DNA from: Nitrospirota bacterium
Lineage (GTDB): Bacteria; Nitrospirota_A; Leptospirillia; Leptospirillales; Leptospirillaceae
Direction: 5' to 3'
DNA length: 63,652 nt
NCBI GenBank assembly: GCA_027335985.1
Contig: DAHWGX010000016.1
Coordinates: forward strand, 1 to 63,652
Part shown: positions 1 through 8,421 of the stretch, in pieces
Numbering within the stretch: the first letter of the stretch is position 1
Layout: every line of letters starts with the position of its first letter
The notes under the pieces: model-generated
Told to the model about the DNA's origin: nothing
The model's input: the letters and a program-made list of their open reading frames with translations, nothing else
The model's database searches: none
Made by a program: the position numbers and the translations under genes

Positions 1-114
1 CCACGCAAGGATCCTCGTTTCCTGCGCGATCTCCAAGGCGATCTTCAGGGAGTGGTCCTTTTTAACGAAAGGGACTTAAGGTATGCTTCAAAAATTAAAG
101 AACGGGATCGTTGA
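1..114 (+). CDS. 3' end of an upstream gene (frame uncertain)
   Basis: The window opens inside what is probably a coding sequence. Reading from base 1 gives an open frame ending in TGA at 112-114, with a GC-rich first and AT-rich second codon position, as expected for coding DNA. The second frame is also open and stops at TAA 77-79, three bases before the cytochrome b ATG, which would suit an operon. Too little is visible to name it. A Rieske protein gene often sits here in bc-complex operons, but no cluster-binding motif is in view. Confidence 0.3.
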   Translation, partial: PRKDPRFLRDLQGDLQGVVLFNERDLRYASKIKERDR

Positions 115-844
115 TTCCCAGATATTCAAATCTGTGTTTCGACATGGCTATCCAGACAATGATCTTGATCGTGCCTACGCCATTTTCAGCAACGTCTTCC
201 TGCACGTCCATCCGGTCAAGGTCCGCAGGTCTGCCCTGAGAATGCGTTATACATTCTGTCTTGGAGGAATCACTCTTCTCCTGTTCATCATTCTGGCGGT
301 CACCGGAATCTGGCTCATGTTCTATTACACACCTTATACCGGATTGGCCTACCGTAATATCAAGGATCTTCAGTTCGTAATTTTTGGTGGAAACCTGATG
401 CGTGACCTCCATCGATTTGCGGCCCATGGAATGGTTCTGTTTGTCTGGCTGCACATGACGCGTGTCTTTCTGACTGGTGCCTACAAGGCCCCCCGCGAAT
501 TCAACTGGATTGTCGGGGTTGTGCTTCTCGTTAATACCCTGGTGCTTTCCTGGACAGGGTACCTTCTCCCTTGGGATCAGCTGGCCTATTGGGCGGTGAC
601 AGTTGGGGCCAAGATGGCCTCGTATACTCCATTCATTGGTCAGAATGGGCCATGGGGACCTCAGCTCGGCTTCCTTCCAACCAACGACATCATGTTTATG
701 TTACTTGGTGGAACAGTAGTCGGGCAAAATGCTCTTATCCGCTTCTATGTTCTCCATTGCGTTGTGTTGCCCTTGGTTGTCACGATATTTCTTGCGGTCC
801 ATTTCTGGCGGATACGCAAGGATGGTTTTTCCGGTCCGCTATGA
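83..844 (+). CDS. petB: Cytochrome b6-type subunit, N-terminal half of a split cytochrome b
   Basis: This is the di-haem quinol-oxidising membrane subunit of a bc/b6f-type complex, 253 residues with four membrane helices (about 55-85, 108-133, 142-170, 220-245). Haem ligands are visible as His110/His124 in helix B and His225/His240 in helix D. The helix D pair has 14 residues between them, as in cytochrome b6 rather than mitochondrial-type cytochrome b. The Qo-region stretch [17 protein letters not shown] is present. The protein stops after helix D and the C-terminal half is encoded by the next gene, so this is a split cytochrome b. A weak AAGG precedes the ATG. Confidence 0.9.
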   Translation: MLQKLKNGIVDSQIFKSVFRHGYPDNDLDRAYAIFSNVFLHVHPVKVRRSALRMRYTFCLGGITLLLFIILAVTGIWLMFYYTPYTGLAYRNIKDLQFVIFGGNLMRDLHRFAAHGMVLFVWLHMTRVFLTGAYKAPREFNWIVGVVLLVNTLVLSWTGYLLPWDQLAYWAVTVGAKMASYTPFIGQNGPWGPQLGFLPTNDIMFMLLGGTVVGQNALIRFYVLHCVVLPLVVTIFLAVHFWRIRKDGFSGPL

Positions 845-913
845 GAGGGTTTCACAAAAATAAAACTATGTTGAAGATCCATATGGGGAGTGTTAACCGA
901 GAGGTGGGACAGC

Positions 914-1744
914 ATGGATGAAAAAGTGACCCGGGAGATTTTTCCCCGGGACTCCCGAAAATCCTATGGGCTCGTAGAGCTCATGAAAAAAACGGCTCCA
1001 ATCGTACGAAAGGAGCCTGAAGATACAGTCTATGTTTGGCCGAATCTTCTGATGATCGAAATCATTTGCGCAATTCTGGTAACGGTTGGCCTGATGGTTC
1101 TTATACAGTTTGAACATGCCCCGTTGCGGTCATTGGCAGATCCTTCGACCACCCCTAACCCGATGCGGGCTCCATGGTATTTTCTCGGGCTCCAGGAATT
1201 GCTCGTCTATTTTGATCCCTGGTATGCCGGAGTCGTCCTGCCTGGAATGATCATTGTCGGTCTAATGCTCTTTCCGTATCTCGACGTCAATCCAAAGGGC
1301 GTGGGCTATTACACTTACAGCGAGAGGAAGTTTGCGCTCTTCAATTACTCGTTCGGGTTTGCAATCTGGTGGATCACTATCATCATCGGAACCTATCTTC
1401 GCGGTCTCGACTGGCAGTGGTATTGGCCATGGAGCAACCATCTCGAGCATATGAATCCGGCTCTCGTCACGCTTATTCCGCTCCATCTTATTTTTGTCAA
1501 CTGGTTTCATGTCAGTGAAGGAGTCGGTAAGGTATTTACCGATATCATCTTTATCGGTTACTTCGCATTGGGAACACTCATTCCGATGATTGTATGGAAG
1601 CCGATGTACAAGGCCATGGGACTCTGGCGATATCTCACTTTCAGCTTTTTCTTTCTGTCAATGATGGGGGTTGCGCTTAAAATCATCCTGAGACTTCTCT
1701 TCAATATCAAGTATGTTCTCGTCACCCCATGGATCAATATCTGA
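914..1744 (+). CDS. petD: Cytochrome b C-terminal half / subunit IV-like protein
   Basis: This supplies the C-terminal quinol-site half of the split cytochrome b. The Qo motif normally written PEWY appears here as APWY in NPMRAPWYFLGLQELL, followed by several hydrophobic helices. At about 276 residues it is longer than plant-type subunit IV (about 160), as in the extended subunits of some Nitrospirota and Deltaproteobacteria complexes (family knowledge). I chose ATG 914 because GAGGTG lies seven bases upstream; an in-frame GTG at 890 has no such site. It lies 69 bases after the petB-like gene and presumably assembles with it in the cytoplasmic membrane. Confidence 0.85.
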   Translation: MDEKVTREIFPRDSRKSYGLVELMKKTAPIVRKEPEDTVYVWPNLLMIEIICAILVTVGLMVLIQFEHAPLRSLADPSTTPNPMRAPWYFLGLQELLVYFDPWYAGVVLPGMIIVGLMLFPYLDVNPKGVGYYTYSERKFALFNYSFGFAIWWITIIIGTYLRGLDWQWYWPWSNHLEHMNPALVTLIPLHLIFVNWFHVSEGVGKVFTDIIFIGYFALGTLIPMIVWKPMYKAMGLWRYLTFSFFFLSMMGVALKIILRLLFNIKYVLVTPWINI

Positions 1745-1758
1745 TATTTGTGTGAAAA

Positions 1759-1788
1759 GGAAGCCCCGGCCTCAAGGTCGGGGCTTCC
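1759..1788. other. Strong intercistronic hairpin
   Basis: A 13-bp stem (one G-T pair) with a TCAA loop lies between the subunit IV-like gene and the small membrane-protein gene. No T-run follows, so it is unlikely to be a complete rho-independent terminator. It could stabilise or process the upstream mRNA and so set different levels for the two halves of the operon; that role is inference. Confidence 0.6.
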
Positions 1789-1841
1789 TGAATAAACGCG
1801 GAGGTTAAGTTTCTGTCCGAATCCCCGGACAAGGAGGCTCA

Positions 1842-2057
1842 ATGGACCAGTTTCACCAATTGCTCAATGCCCCATGGGTTGAAGAGTATTTCGGATACCC
1901 TTACCGAATTGGAATCTCTGTTACGCTGGTCATTGGGACGGCTATCTTTTATTATCTTGTCATTTGGTTTCAGAAGTGGCAGGAAGGTTCTTTTTATCCT
2001 GACGGGCATCCCTTGAGAAAATCAGCCCAGGCAACGGAAAGGGGAAGAAAAGAATGA
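1842..2057 (+). CDS. Small single-helix membrane protein of the bc-complex cluster
   Basis: A 71-residue protein with one membrane segment (about residues 22-42) and a charged C-terminus. AAGGAGG sits at a good distance before the ATG. Its stop overlaps the start of the tetrahaem cytochrome gene (ATGA), which implies translational coupling. I do not recognise a family. Position and size suggest a small accessory subunit or assembly factor of the cytochrome bc complex, by analogy with the small single-helix subunits of b6f complexes; this is inference from context. Confidence 0.7.
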   Translation: MDQFHQLLNAPWVEEYFGYPYRIGISVTLVIGTAIFYYLVIWFQKWQEGSFYPDGHPLRKSAQATERGRKE

Positions 2058-3013
2058 AAATGCGGATATATGTTCTCTTTTTCTTCTCGACCATTTTGCT
2101 GGGCGGAATCTTTTTTTATGAAATGTATAAAGATACGCATCCGGAATGGATGACCTACCAGCGTCAGTATTATCAGTTGTTGGCAAAGATTACAAAAAAA
2201 CCTGAACTGGCCAATTCTTCGCTTTCTCTGGTCCAGATCTGGAACCCGATCATGAACAAGCCGGATCGCTGCATGACATGCCATATGGCAATCGCCATTC
2301 CGGCATTCAAGACAGCGCCGGAACCTTTTACGACTCATCCGGACCTGGCCGGATACATCGGTAAGCATCCATTTGAAAAATTTGGGTGCACCGTATGTCA
2401 TGACGGTCAGGGCGTATCCACCAAAGTTTCTGAAGCGCATGGGTTTAATGTCAGCCTCAATTACCAGCCCAAAAGAGGGGCCTTTGCGGAAGCTTCGTGT
2501 CTGAAATGTCATACCGATCTTTTCAAACCCGGGATCAATCCGCCGATGACCCCATTCCTTAATTTGGCAAAAAAAACGATTGTGCAAAAAGGATGTGGAT
2601 CCTGCCATACCATGACCCAGTTCAACCTGCATGGAGTTCTTGCACCGGACCTTTCGGGATTTGGAAGCCGAACCGAGTTAGGTTTCTACAATGTGCACGA
2701 TTTCAATCATGTCGGGGGGCTTCACTCTGAACGAGAGTGGGAATGGGAACATTTCAAGAACCCCAGGAAAATTTCTCCCGGGATTCCGGCGTTCAAAGTT
2801 CCGCCGACTATTATGCCGAATTTTCATTTGACAGACCTTCAGACGACTGCCTTGACGACCTGGGTTCTGGGGCTTGATGATCCAAGCGTAATTACCATTC
2901 CGCAAAAATTCCTCCCGATCGACCGGGATAATGGGAGACCTATTCCCATTCCGATTACGAATTACAAGGGAGTTTTTGTTCCAGGTCTCGAAAAGGTTTC
3001 TATGGCGAACTGA
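2054..3013 (+). CDS. Membrane-anchored tetrahaem c-type cytochrome
   Basis: A 319-residue protein with an N-terminal hydrophobic anchor (about 5-22) and four CxxCH haem sites: CMTCH (73-77), CTVCH (112-116), CLKCH (149-153) and CGSCH (181-185). The rest should face the periplasm. It overlaps the preceding small gene by four bases and closes the bc-complex cluster, so it probably replaces cytochrome c1/f as electron acceptor of the complex and passes electrons to periplasmic carriers (inference). The stretch HPFEKFGCTVCHDGQG resembles haem domains of other multihaem respiratory cytochromes. A terminator follows. Confidence 0.85.
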   Translation: MKMRIYVLFFFSTILLGGIFFYEMYKDTHPEWMTYQRQYYQLLAKITKKPELANSSLSLVQIWNPIMNKPDRCMTCHMAIAIPAFKTAPEPFTTHPDLAGYIGKHPFEKFGCTVCHDGQGVSTKVSEAHGFNVSLNYQPKRGAFAEASCLKCHTDLFKPGINPPMTPFLNLAKKTIVQKGCGSCHTMTQFNLHGVLAPDLSGFGSRTELGFYNVHDFNHVGGLHSEREWEWEHFKNPRKISPGIPAFKVPPTIMPNFHLTDLQTTALTTWVLGLDDPSVITIPQKFLPIDRDNGRPIPIPITNYKGVFVPGLEKVSMAN

Positions 3014-3037
3014 AAGACAATCAGCAAAAATTTTACG

Positions 3038-3067
3038 AAACGGCAGGAGAAATCCTGCCGTTTTTTG
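3038..3067 (+). terminator. Rho-independent terminator of the bc-complex operon
   Basis: A 10-bp perfect stem (AACGGCAGGA with its complement) and a GAAA tetraloop, followed directly by six T residues, 25 bases after the tetrahaem cytochrome stop codon. It separates the respiratory cluster from the ABC exporter. Confidence 0.92.
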
Positions 3068-3131
3068 TTTTGGGTTTGTGAATCATGTCGACTAGGATAA
3101 GATAAAGTCAGAATACGCAAATGAGGGCTAA

Positions 3132-4103
3132 GTGGTCGACGCGGAAAATCTCGTAAAAATATATCGCTCCAGATCCGGCCATAGAACTGCGGTTGATGGA
3201 ATCTCGTTTCATGTGGGCGAAGGGGAATTCTTTTCGTTCCTTGGACCAAATGGAGCGGGTAAAACTACCACGATTGGGATGATGGTTGCCCTACTTGCCC
3301 CAACCTCGGGACATATTTCGATCGATGGTCTTGATGTCACCCGTAACCCCCATGAAGTGCGTCAACGGATTGGAATCATTTTTCAGGACCCCAGCCTCGA
3401 CGATCGCCTCACAGCATGGGAAAATCTTGAATTTCATGGTCGTTTATATGGTCTGGCGGGATCGGAAAGAAAAAAAAGGTCAGGGTTCCTTCTCGATGTC
3501 ATGGGATTATCGGAAAGAAAGAATGACCTTGTCAGGACCTTTTCGGGAGGAATGAAGCGTAGACTTGAAATTGTACGCGGACTTGTTCATGCACCGCGTC
3601 TTCTTATCCTTGATGAGCCGACCTTGGGCCTGGATCCACATTCGAGAAGAAATGTGTGGGAATATATCCATAATGTGCGAAAAAAAGTGGGAATGACGGT
3701 TTTTCTGACCACTCACTACCTTGAGGAGGCAGATGGATCAGACAGGGTGGCGATCATCAATTACGGAAAAATTGTCGCACTGGATACTCCAGACCTGCTG
3801 AAAAAAAGTCTGGGACCTGAAGTCCTGAGCGTAATAGTTTCAGACAAAGATGCGCTTCGAAATTACCTGCTCATTCAATATCCGGTACTTGCCGGTTCAA
3901 TCAGAGAAGAACCGGATGGTGCAATCTCTTTTCCCATGCCGTCAAACCGAAACGAATCTCCATGGGAAATGCTTAGAAAGATTCCTTTTCAAATCATACA
4001 GGCCTCGATAAGGCGGCCGAATCTCGATGATGTCTTCATAAAATATACGGGGGGGGATTTGTACGATTCGGGGTCACATAAAGAAGCTGAGGCTGTCCAA
4101 TGA
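3132..4103 (+). CDS. ABC exporter ATP-binding protein (DrrA/CcmA-like)
   Basis: ATPase subunit of an ABC-2 type exporter, 323 residues. Visible motifs are Walker A GPNGAGKTT (38-46), Q-loop Gln85, signature FSGGM (137-141), Walker B LLILDEP (157-163) and H-loop His195, followed by a C-terminal extension of about 90 residues typical of the drug-efflux/polysaccharide subgroup. The start is GTG with GAGGG upstream. The permease gene begins inside its stop codon (ATGA), so the two form one exporter. The substrate cannot be told from sequence. Confidence 0.9.
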   Translation: MVDAENLVKIYRSRSGHRTAVDGISFHVGEGEFFSFLGPNGAGKTTTIGMMVALLAPTSGHISIDGLDVTRNPHEVRQRIGIIFQDPSLDDRLTAWENLEFHGRLYGLAGSERKKRSGFLLDVMGLSERKNDLVRTFSGGMKRRLEIVRGLVHAPRLLILDEPTLGLDPHSRRNVWEYIHNVRKKVGMTVFLTTHYLEEADGSDRVAIINYGKIVALDTPDLLKKSLGPEVLSVIVSDKDALRNYLLIQYPVLAGSIREEPDGAISFPMPSNRNESPWEMLRKIPFQIIQASIRRPNLDDVFIKYTGGDLYDSGSHKEAEAVQ

Positions 4104-4948
4104 AAGAAAAAGCGATGGACCTCCAGGAGCAATGGTCCCTCGTCTTGCCAACCACGACTACCCCGCTCGCGGATAGAATGACAAGAGATCTTCGGGGAAT
4201 ATATACCCTATGGTTGCGGGACGTCATACGCCTTTGGCGGGACAGGATTCGACTTGTGGGTTCCTTCGTTCAGCCCTTGCTGTTTCTCTTTATTATGGGA
4301 GGAGGGTTGTCCCCAAGGCTTGGGGCAATCGGGGGGGGAACCGGCGGGAAGCCGATAGGCTATCAGGATTTCATGTTTCCGGGAATTGTCGGGATGAGTG
4401 TTCTGTTTACGGCCTCTTTTGCTGGGGTGGCCATTGTTTGGGACCGAGAGGCGGGGTTCCTTAAGGAAGTCCTCGTGGCTCCCCTATCCCGCACGGCGGT
4501 TGTCATCGGAAAAATATTGGGAGGAGCAACAAACTCTGTCGTTCAGGGAAGTCTGATATTGTCCCTGATGCCCCTTTTTCATCTCCATCCTCCTTTGGTT
4601 GATATTGCCGGAGCATTTCTGGTGATGATACTAATCGGATTGACACAAACATCGGTTGGAATTTTCCTGGGGGTACGCATGACGTCCAGCCAGGGGTTTA
4701 TGGTTCTCATGAACTTTATCATCCTTCCATTGTTTTTCCTGTCGGGGGCCCTTTACCCTCTCGATCGTCTGCCTTATTGGCTCTCCATCGCTTCTCATCT
4801 CGACCCCATGACCTATGGGATTGATCTTCTGAGGAATGCCCTTACAGGGATCCATTACCATTCGGTAACGATGGATTTCCTGGCGATGGGGTCCTTTTTG
4901 CTGGCGATGAGTGTCCTTTCAATTTACCTCTTCAACAAAACTGATTAG
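4100..4948 (+). CDS. ABC-2 type exporter permease
   Basis: Membrane partner of the preceding ATPase, 282 residues. An N-terminal cytoplasmic stretch of about 40 residues is followed by six hydrophobic segments and the ABC-2 family pattern in the FLSGALYPLDRLP region before the last loop. It overlaps the ATPase gene by four bases, the standard coupling for DrrAB-like pairs. It would move a hydrophobic compound, lipid or polymer across the cytoplasmic membrane; which one is unknown. The only obvious accessory gene nearby is the unrelated-looking YajQ. Confidence 0.88.
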   Translation: MKEKAMDLQEQWSLVLPTTTTPLADRMTRDLRGIYTLWLRDVIRLWRDRIRLVGSFVQPLLFLFIMGGGLSPRLGAIGGGTGGKPIGYQDFMFPGIVGMSVLFTASFAGVAIVWDREAGFLKEVLVAPLSRTAVVIGKILGGATNSVVQGSLILSLMPLFHLHPPLVDIAGAFLVMILIGLTQTSVGIFLGVRMTSSQGFMVLMNFIILPLFFLSGALYPLDRLPYWLSIASHLDPMTYGIDLLRNALTGIHYHSVTMDFLAMGSFLLAMSVLSIYLFNKTD

Positions 4949-4982
4949 AACTCGGCTTACCAATTTCACCAGGGAGGACTCC

Positions 4983-5474
4983 ATGGCTTCAGAGGCGTCA
5001 TTCGATATCGTTTCAAAGGTGGACATGCAGGAGGCTAAAAACGCGGTAGATCAGGCAATCAAAGAAATGGGGACCCGGTTCGACCTCAAGGACAGCGGGT
5101 CAAAAATCGAATGGGAAAAGGAAGATCTCGTCATCTCCTCAAGAGACAACCACAAGCTGGCGTCGGTGATCGACATCCTTGAATCGAAAATGGTCCGTCG
5201 AGGAATTCCTCTCAAGAATCTGGACAAGAAGAAAATCGAAGAGGCTCTGGGGGGAACAGTGCGCCAGAGAGTCATATTCAAGCAAGGGTTGACGCAGGAA
5301 ATATCGAAGGAAATAATCAGGGAAATTAAAGGATCCAAGCAGAAGGTTCAACCCCAAATTCAGGGTGACAGCGTAAGGGTCAGCGGAAAATCGAGAGATG
5401 ATCTTCAGGCCGTGATCGCTCTCTTGAAAAACAAGGATTTCGGGATAGACCTGCAATTTACCAACTATCGTTGA
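4983..5474 (+). CDS. yajQ: YajQ family nucleotide-binding protein
   Basis: A 163-residue cytoplasmic protein matching the YajQ/UPF0234 family from end to end: N-terminal ASFDIVSKVDMQEAKNAVDQ, central KIEWEKEDLVISS, and the C-terminal DFGIDLQFTNYR ending typical of the family. Members have two tandem RNA-recognition-like folds and some bind cyclic di-GMP (family knowledge). An upstream in-frame ATG exists at 4911 inside the permease gene, but AGGGAGGA just before ATG 4983 and the family N-terminus fix the start here. A diguanylate cyclase is encoded at 25.7-27.0 kb, so a c-di-GMP link is possible but unproven. Confidence 0.93.
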   Translation: MASEASFDIVSKVDMQEAKNAVDQAIKEMGTRFDLKDSGSKIEWEKEDLVISSRDNHKLASVIDILESKMVRRGIPLKNLDKKKIEEALGGTVRQRVIFKQGLTQEISKEIIREIKGSKQKVQPQIQGDSVRVSGKSRDDLQAVIALLKNKDFGIDLQFTNYR

Positions 5475-5494
5475 CTCGATATGAAGTGAGGAAG

Positions 5495-6496
5495 ATGGTG
5501 ATCCCTGTCATGAATGGAAAAAAAGGATTTTTTTATGTGCTTATTTCCCTCGTTCTCCTCGCAGTTCCAGGGTGTGTGACGGTCAATCTCTACCCCCAGG
5601 AAAAAGGGTTGGAGGAGAAGGTGATCAAACCTTCCCGAGCTGAGGACAAGATCCTTTTTTTACCAATTCGTGGGTTTATTGGAGATGAGCCGAGAAGAGG
5701 GGGGATTCCGCTCCTGGGGGGGAAAATCGATCAGGTTCACCTTCTGGAGCAAGAATTTCAAAAAGCCTCCAGAGACCCTCATGTCAAAGCAGTGATCCTG
5801 AGGATCGATAGCCCCGGGGGAACCGTTACGGCCTCCGACAGGTTATATCACAGGATCCGGGAATTCCGGAAAAAAACGGGAATTCCGGTTGTGGCATTCT
5901 TTGGAGACCTGGGGGCTTCCGGAGCCTATTATGCGGCGATGGGAAGTGACGAGGTCTGGGCACGTCCCACCAGTGTGGTTGGGAGTATAGGAGTGATGAT
6001 CGCAAACCTTGGTTTCGAAGGACTCATGAAGAAAGTAGGGGTGTCGGACCGGACGATTGCCTCAGGCCCAGAAAAAGAAATGGGGTCTCCATTAAGAACG
6101 ATGACCCCGGAAGACAGGAAAATTTTTGAAGGACTGGTCCAGGATTTCTATCAGAAGTTTCTGGACGTGGTCGAAAAAAATCGAAGAATTAAGGGAAAAA
6201 AGCTTTCTGCCTTGGCGGATGGAAGAGTTTTTACGGCTTCCCAGGCACAGAAAGCCAACCTGATCGATCATATTGGCTATAGGTCCGACCTGGTCAGGAG
6301 TTTGAAGCAAAAACTTAGACTCGGTCATGTGAAGCTCGTCCGATATCAGGAGACGGGAGGCGGTTCTCCTCCCTTGCTCGGAATGACATCGGGGGGGTGG
6401 TCTGCCCTTTCCGATGGAACACTGATTGCCCTTGTCCGATCATTGGGACCGACCCCGCTTTATCTGTGGACTGCGGGTGGACTGACCATGAAGTAG
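5495..6496 (+). CDS. sppA: Signal peptide peptidase SppA-type serine protease, lipoprotein form
   Basis: Membrane-bound protease that digests cleaved signal peptides, 333 residues, the short (36K) SppA type. The N-terminus carries a lipobox AVPGC with Cys27 as the lipidation site. The catalytic Ser142 lies in DLGASGAYYAAMGSDEV and the general base Lys194 in GPEKEMGSP, matching the Ser-Lys dyad of this family. The SPGG turn (about 106-109) is also present. GTGAGGAAG before ATG 5495 supports this start; an in-frame TTG at 5471 that overlaps the yajQ stop is an alternative. Its 3' end overlaps a convergent gene by 37 bases. Confidence 0.92.
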   Translation: MVIPVMNGKKGFFYVLISLVLLAVPGCVTVNLYPQEKGLEEKVIKPSRAEDKILFLPIRGFIGDEPRRGGIPLLGGKIDQVHLLEQEFQKASRDPHVKAVILRIDSPGGTVTASDRLYHRIREFRKKTGIPVVAFFGDLGASGAYYAAMGSDEVWARPTSVVGSIGVMIANLGFEGLMKKVGVSDRTIASGPEKEMGSPLRTMTPEDRKIFEGLVQDFYQKFLDVVEKNRRIKGKKLSALADGRVFTASQAQKANLIDHIGYRSDLVRSLKQKLRLGHVKLVRYQETGGGSPPLLGMTSGGWSALSDGTLIALVRSLGPTPLYLWTAGGLTMK

Positions 6497-6819
6497 GGGG
6501 CCTCACCCAAAAGGTGATGCGTCTGACCCGGATAATGTCGACAGAACTGTTTCCTTTCTCCATTAGCAAAGGCTAGCCAGGCCTTGAAGACTTTGGAGGG
6601 ACCATTTAGGTGGCCGGACTTACAGGAAGCCTCCAACGATTCCGCAGTGGTGAACCGGAAGATTTCAAGGGCCTGAGAGACATGGTTTTGGGCCCACCAG
6701 ACGATAGGGTATTCCTGCCCTGGCGGGGGACTGTCCGCCAGGGCGAAAGGTGGTTCCAGAAACGCCGCTGAGCCCTGAAGCAGAATGATTGAGAAAAGGA
6801 GGAAGGGGAACCGGCTCAT
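6460..6819 (-). CDS. Small secreted protein of unknown function
   Basis: A 119-residue protein with a clear signal peptide (MSRFPFLLFSIILLQGSAAF, cleavage probably near ALA-DS) and a mature part of about 90 residues with no family I recognise. Two cysteines (in ASCKSG and KQFCRH) could form a disulfide. AAGGAGTCACG precedes the ATG. It follows the glycerate kinase stop by 11 bases, so it is probably cotranscribed. Its 3' end runs 37 bases into the convergent sppA gene. Confidence 0.75.
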   Translation of the reverse strand: MSRFPFLLFSIILLQGSAAFLEPPFALADSPPPGQEYPIVWWAQNHVSQALEIFRFTTAESLEASCKSGHLNGPSKVFKAWLAFANGERKQFCRHYPGQTHHLLGEAPYFMVSPPAVHR

Positions 6820-6830
6820 CGTGACTCCTT

Positions 6831-8123
6831 TCAAGGATCCGATACAACAACGACAAGCAGGTCATTGAGGTTTGATCCTGTTTTTCCCGTCTTCACGGCC
6901 ATTCCGCGCCTTTCCAGAAAAGGGGCGGTGTCATGAGAGTCAAGCGCCTGAGAGGCCTCCTGTGCCAGAATGGGGTCGGCCAATGGGCGTGTGGTTGCGA
7001 CCATACCGGCGAGGGAGGAGTTTCCGTCCCAGCCGTCGGTAGCGAGACTCAGGACAGCGGCGTTGATTGGCGAAAGGGCCATGGCAAGGGAGAGCCCCAA
7101 TTCGAGGGATCGTCCTCCTCGGCCGGGGATCTTTTTTCCCTCCATCCGGACGGTCGTTTCCCCGGAACAAAGCCAGACAGATCCCTCCCCAGTCCTTCTC
7201 GCGTTCCATAGAATCTGTGAGGCTAGGACCTTTCCTGCCTCTCTGGCCTCTCCCCGAAGTTCTCCGGTCAGAAGATGGCGGGGAAGGTTCTCCCAGTCGC
7301 TGCCTTCGATAAAGACTTTCATCGCAACAGGAAGAAGCGTTTCGGAACTGGCAATGATCCCTCCAAACAAACTTTGTGGTGAGATTCGGTCGGAGAAGTC
7401 CAAAAGAGGAGTCTCGGACAAAGCCTGTCTTATGGATTGGGGAATGATTCTGTCGAGCCATCTTTCAAGGATCTGAAGCATGAGAGGGCCGTTCCGTTGG
7501 GTGGGGAACATGAGCGAAGATCCGACCAGTGCCGCCGCTTCGCCCGGAATGTCAGAAAAGAGGTAGGTTATTGAAGGGCGGGGAAAAAGCAGGGACGCCA
7601 ATCCCCCTCCCTTTATTCGGGACAGATGAATTCTCAGGTTGTTGATCACTTCTATCGGCGCTCCGGCTTCCATCAGTCGTTGTGTCATAAGGGCCTTTTC
7701 TTCGACAGACACCGGGAAAACGGGATCGGCCACGAGGCTCGAGCTTCCTCCGGAAATGGCGACTGCGACGGCCATTCGGCCGGGGAGGCTTTCGATGAAA
7801 TTCCGGATGCCGCCGAGTGTCCGGAGACTCTGTTGGCTGGGAAAGGGGTGTGGGCCAAAAAGAGCCGGAAAGTCTGGCGATGGAGAAGGATAGCCGTCCG
7901 GAAGGACCGTGAGGGTCTTGTCCGGCGGTATGTTGAAGGTGTTGGCGAAGCTTATCGTCAGTCCTCCAGCGGCCTTGCCGAGGGAAATCAGCGCTTCGGG
8001 AAGGGGAATGCTCTGTGGCACGGCGTGGAATCGAAAAAACTCTTCCACAAGGGGTTCGGGAGAGACGCGTGAAAGAAAAGATGGAATCTTTATTCTTAAG
8101 AATTCGGCAATGTCCTCAACCAT
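6831..8123 (-). CDS. Glycerate 2-kinase (MOFRL family)
   Basis: Phosphorylates D-glycerate, feeding it into glycolysis. About 430 residues, the normal length for the GckA/TtuD family. The N-terminal domain contains the glycine-rich AISGGSSSL motif and the C-terminal MOFRL domain carries SGETTV, GRGGRSLELGLSLA and ATDGWDG, all characteristic. A longer in-frame reading to 8303 would overlap the YHS gene by about 190 bases, so ATG 8123, overlapping the YHS 3' end by only eight bases, is preferred. It may serve photorespiration-like or glycine/serine salvage, since glycerate is its only obvious substrate. Confidence 0.88.
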   Translation of the reverse strand: MVEDIAEFLRIKIPSFLSRVSPEPLVEEFFRFHAVPQSIPLPEALISLGKAAGGLTISFANTFNIPPDKTLTVLPDGYPSPSPDFPALFGPHPFPSQQSLRTLGGIRNFIESLPGRMAVAVAISGGSSSLVADPVFPVSVEEKALMTQRLMEAGAPIEVINNLRIHLSRIKGGGLASLLFPRPSITYLFSDIPGEAAALVGSSLMFPTQRNGPLMLQILERWLDRIIPQSIRQALSETPLLDFSDRISPQSLFGGIIASSETLLPVAMKVFIEGSDWENLPRHLLTGELRGEAREAGKVLASQILWNARRTGEGSVWLCSGETTVRMEGKKIPGRGGRSLELGLSLAMALSPINAAVLSLATDGWDGNSSLAGMVATTRPLADPILAQEASQALDSHDTAPFLERRGMAVKTGKTGSNLNDLLVVVVSDP

Positions 8124-8394
8124 TCTGTTTCTCGGTTGTCGCAGTCGATTCGCCTGTTTTGAGGCGGGACCGGAACTCCCGGGCACAGGAGGAGCCGCAG
8201 AAGTAGATCCTTTTCCCGTCGACTTCGAGAGTTTCTCCTGCGTTTTGTAGCTCAATATAAAGGCCGCATACCGGGTCCTGAACGAGAGGGGGAGGCGGAG
8301 CATTTTTCTGGACGGGCCGGGATCGAAACAGAGGGCGAAGGAGCTTCCCCACCAAGCCGATTATGGTCACGAGAAGAATTAAACGAATGAACAT
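8116..8394 (-). CDS. Small membrane-anchored YHS-domain protein
   Basis: A 92-residue protein with an N-terminal membrane helix (MFIRLILLVTIIGLVGKLL), a short basic/proline linker and a C-terminal YHS domain. DPVCGLYIE and the later IYFCGSSCAREF give the conserved metal-binding cysteines. Proteins of this layout (PP0621-like) are common but uncharacterised; YHS domains generally bind metal ions (family knowledge). The gene overlaps the glycerate kinase start by eight bases and is divergent from the methyltransferase gene 27 bases away. A longer reading to 8895 is antisense to the methyltransferase and is not supported. Confidence 0.8.
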   Translation of the reverse strand: MFIRLILLVTIIGLVGKLLRPLFRSRPVQKNAPPPPLVQDPVCGLYIELQNAGETLEVDGKRIYFCGSSCAREFRSRLKTGESTATTEKQNG

Positions 8395-8421
8395 CGCCGA
8401 TCCGGGCTGAAAAGGAACCAG

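Noticed and set aside
6940..7476. Open frames on both strands inside the glycerate kinase gene
   Set aside because: Arg/Pro/Ser-rich products typical of out-of-frame reading through GC-rich coding DNA; the kinase motifs are in the annotated frame.
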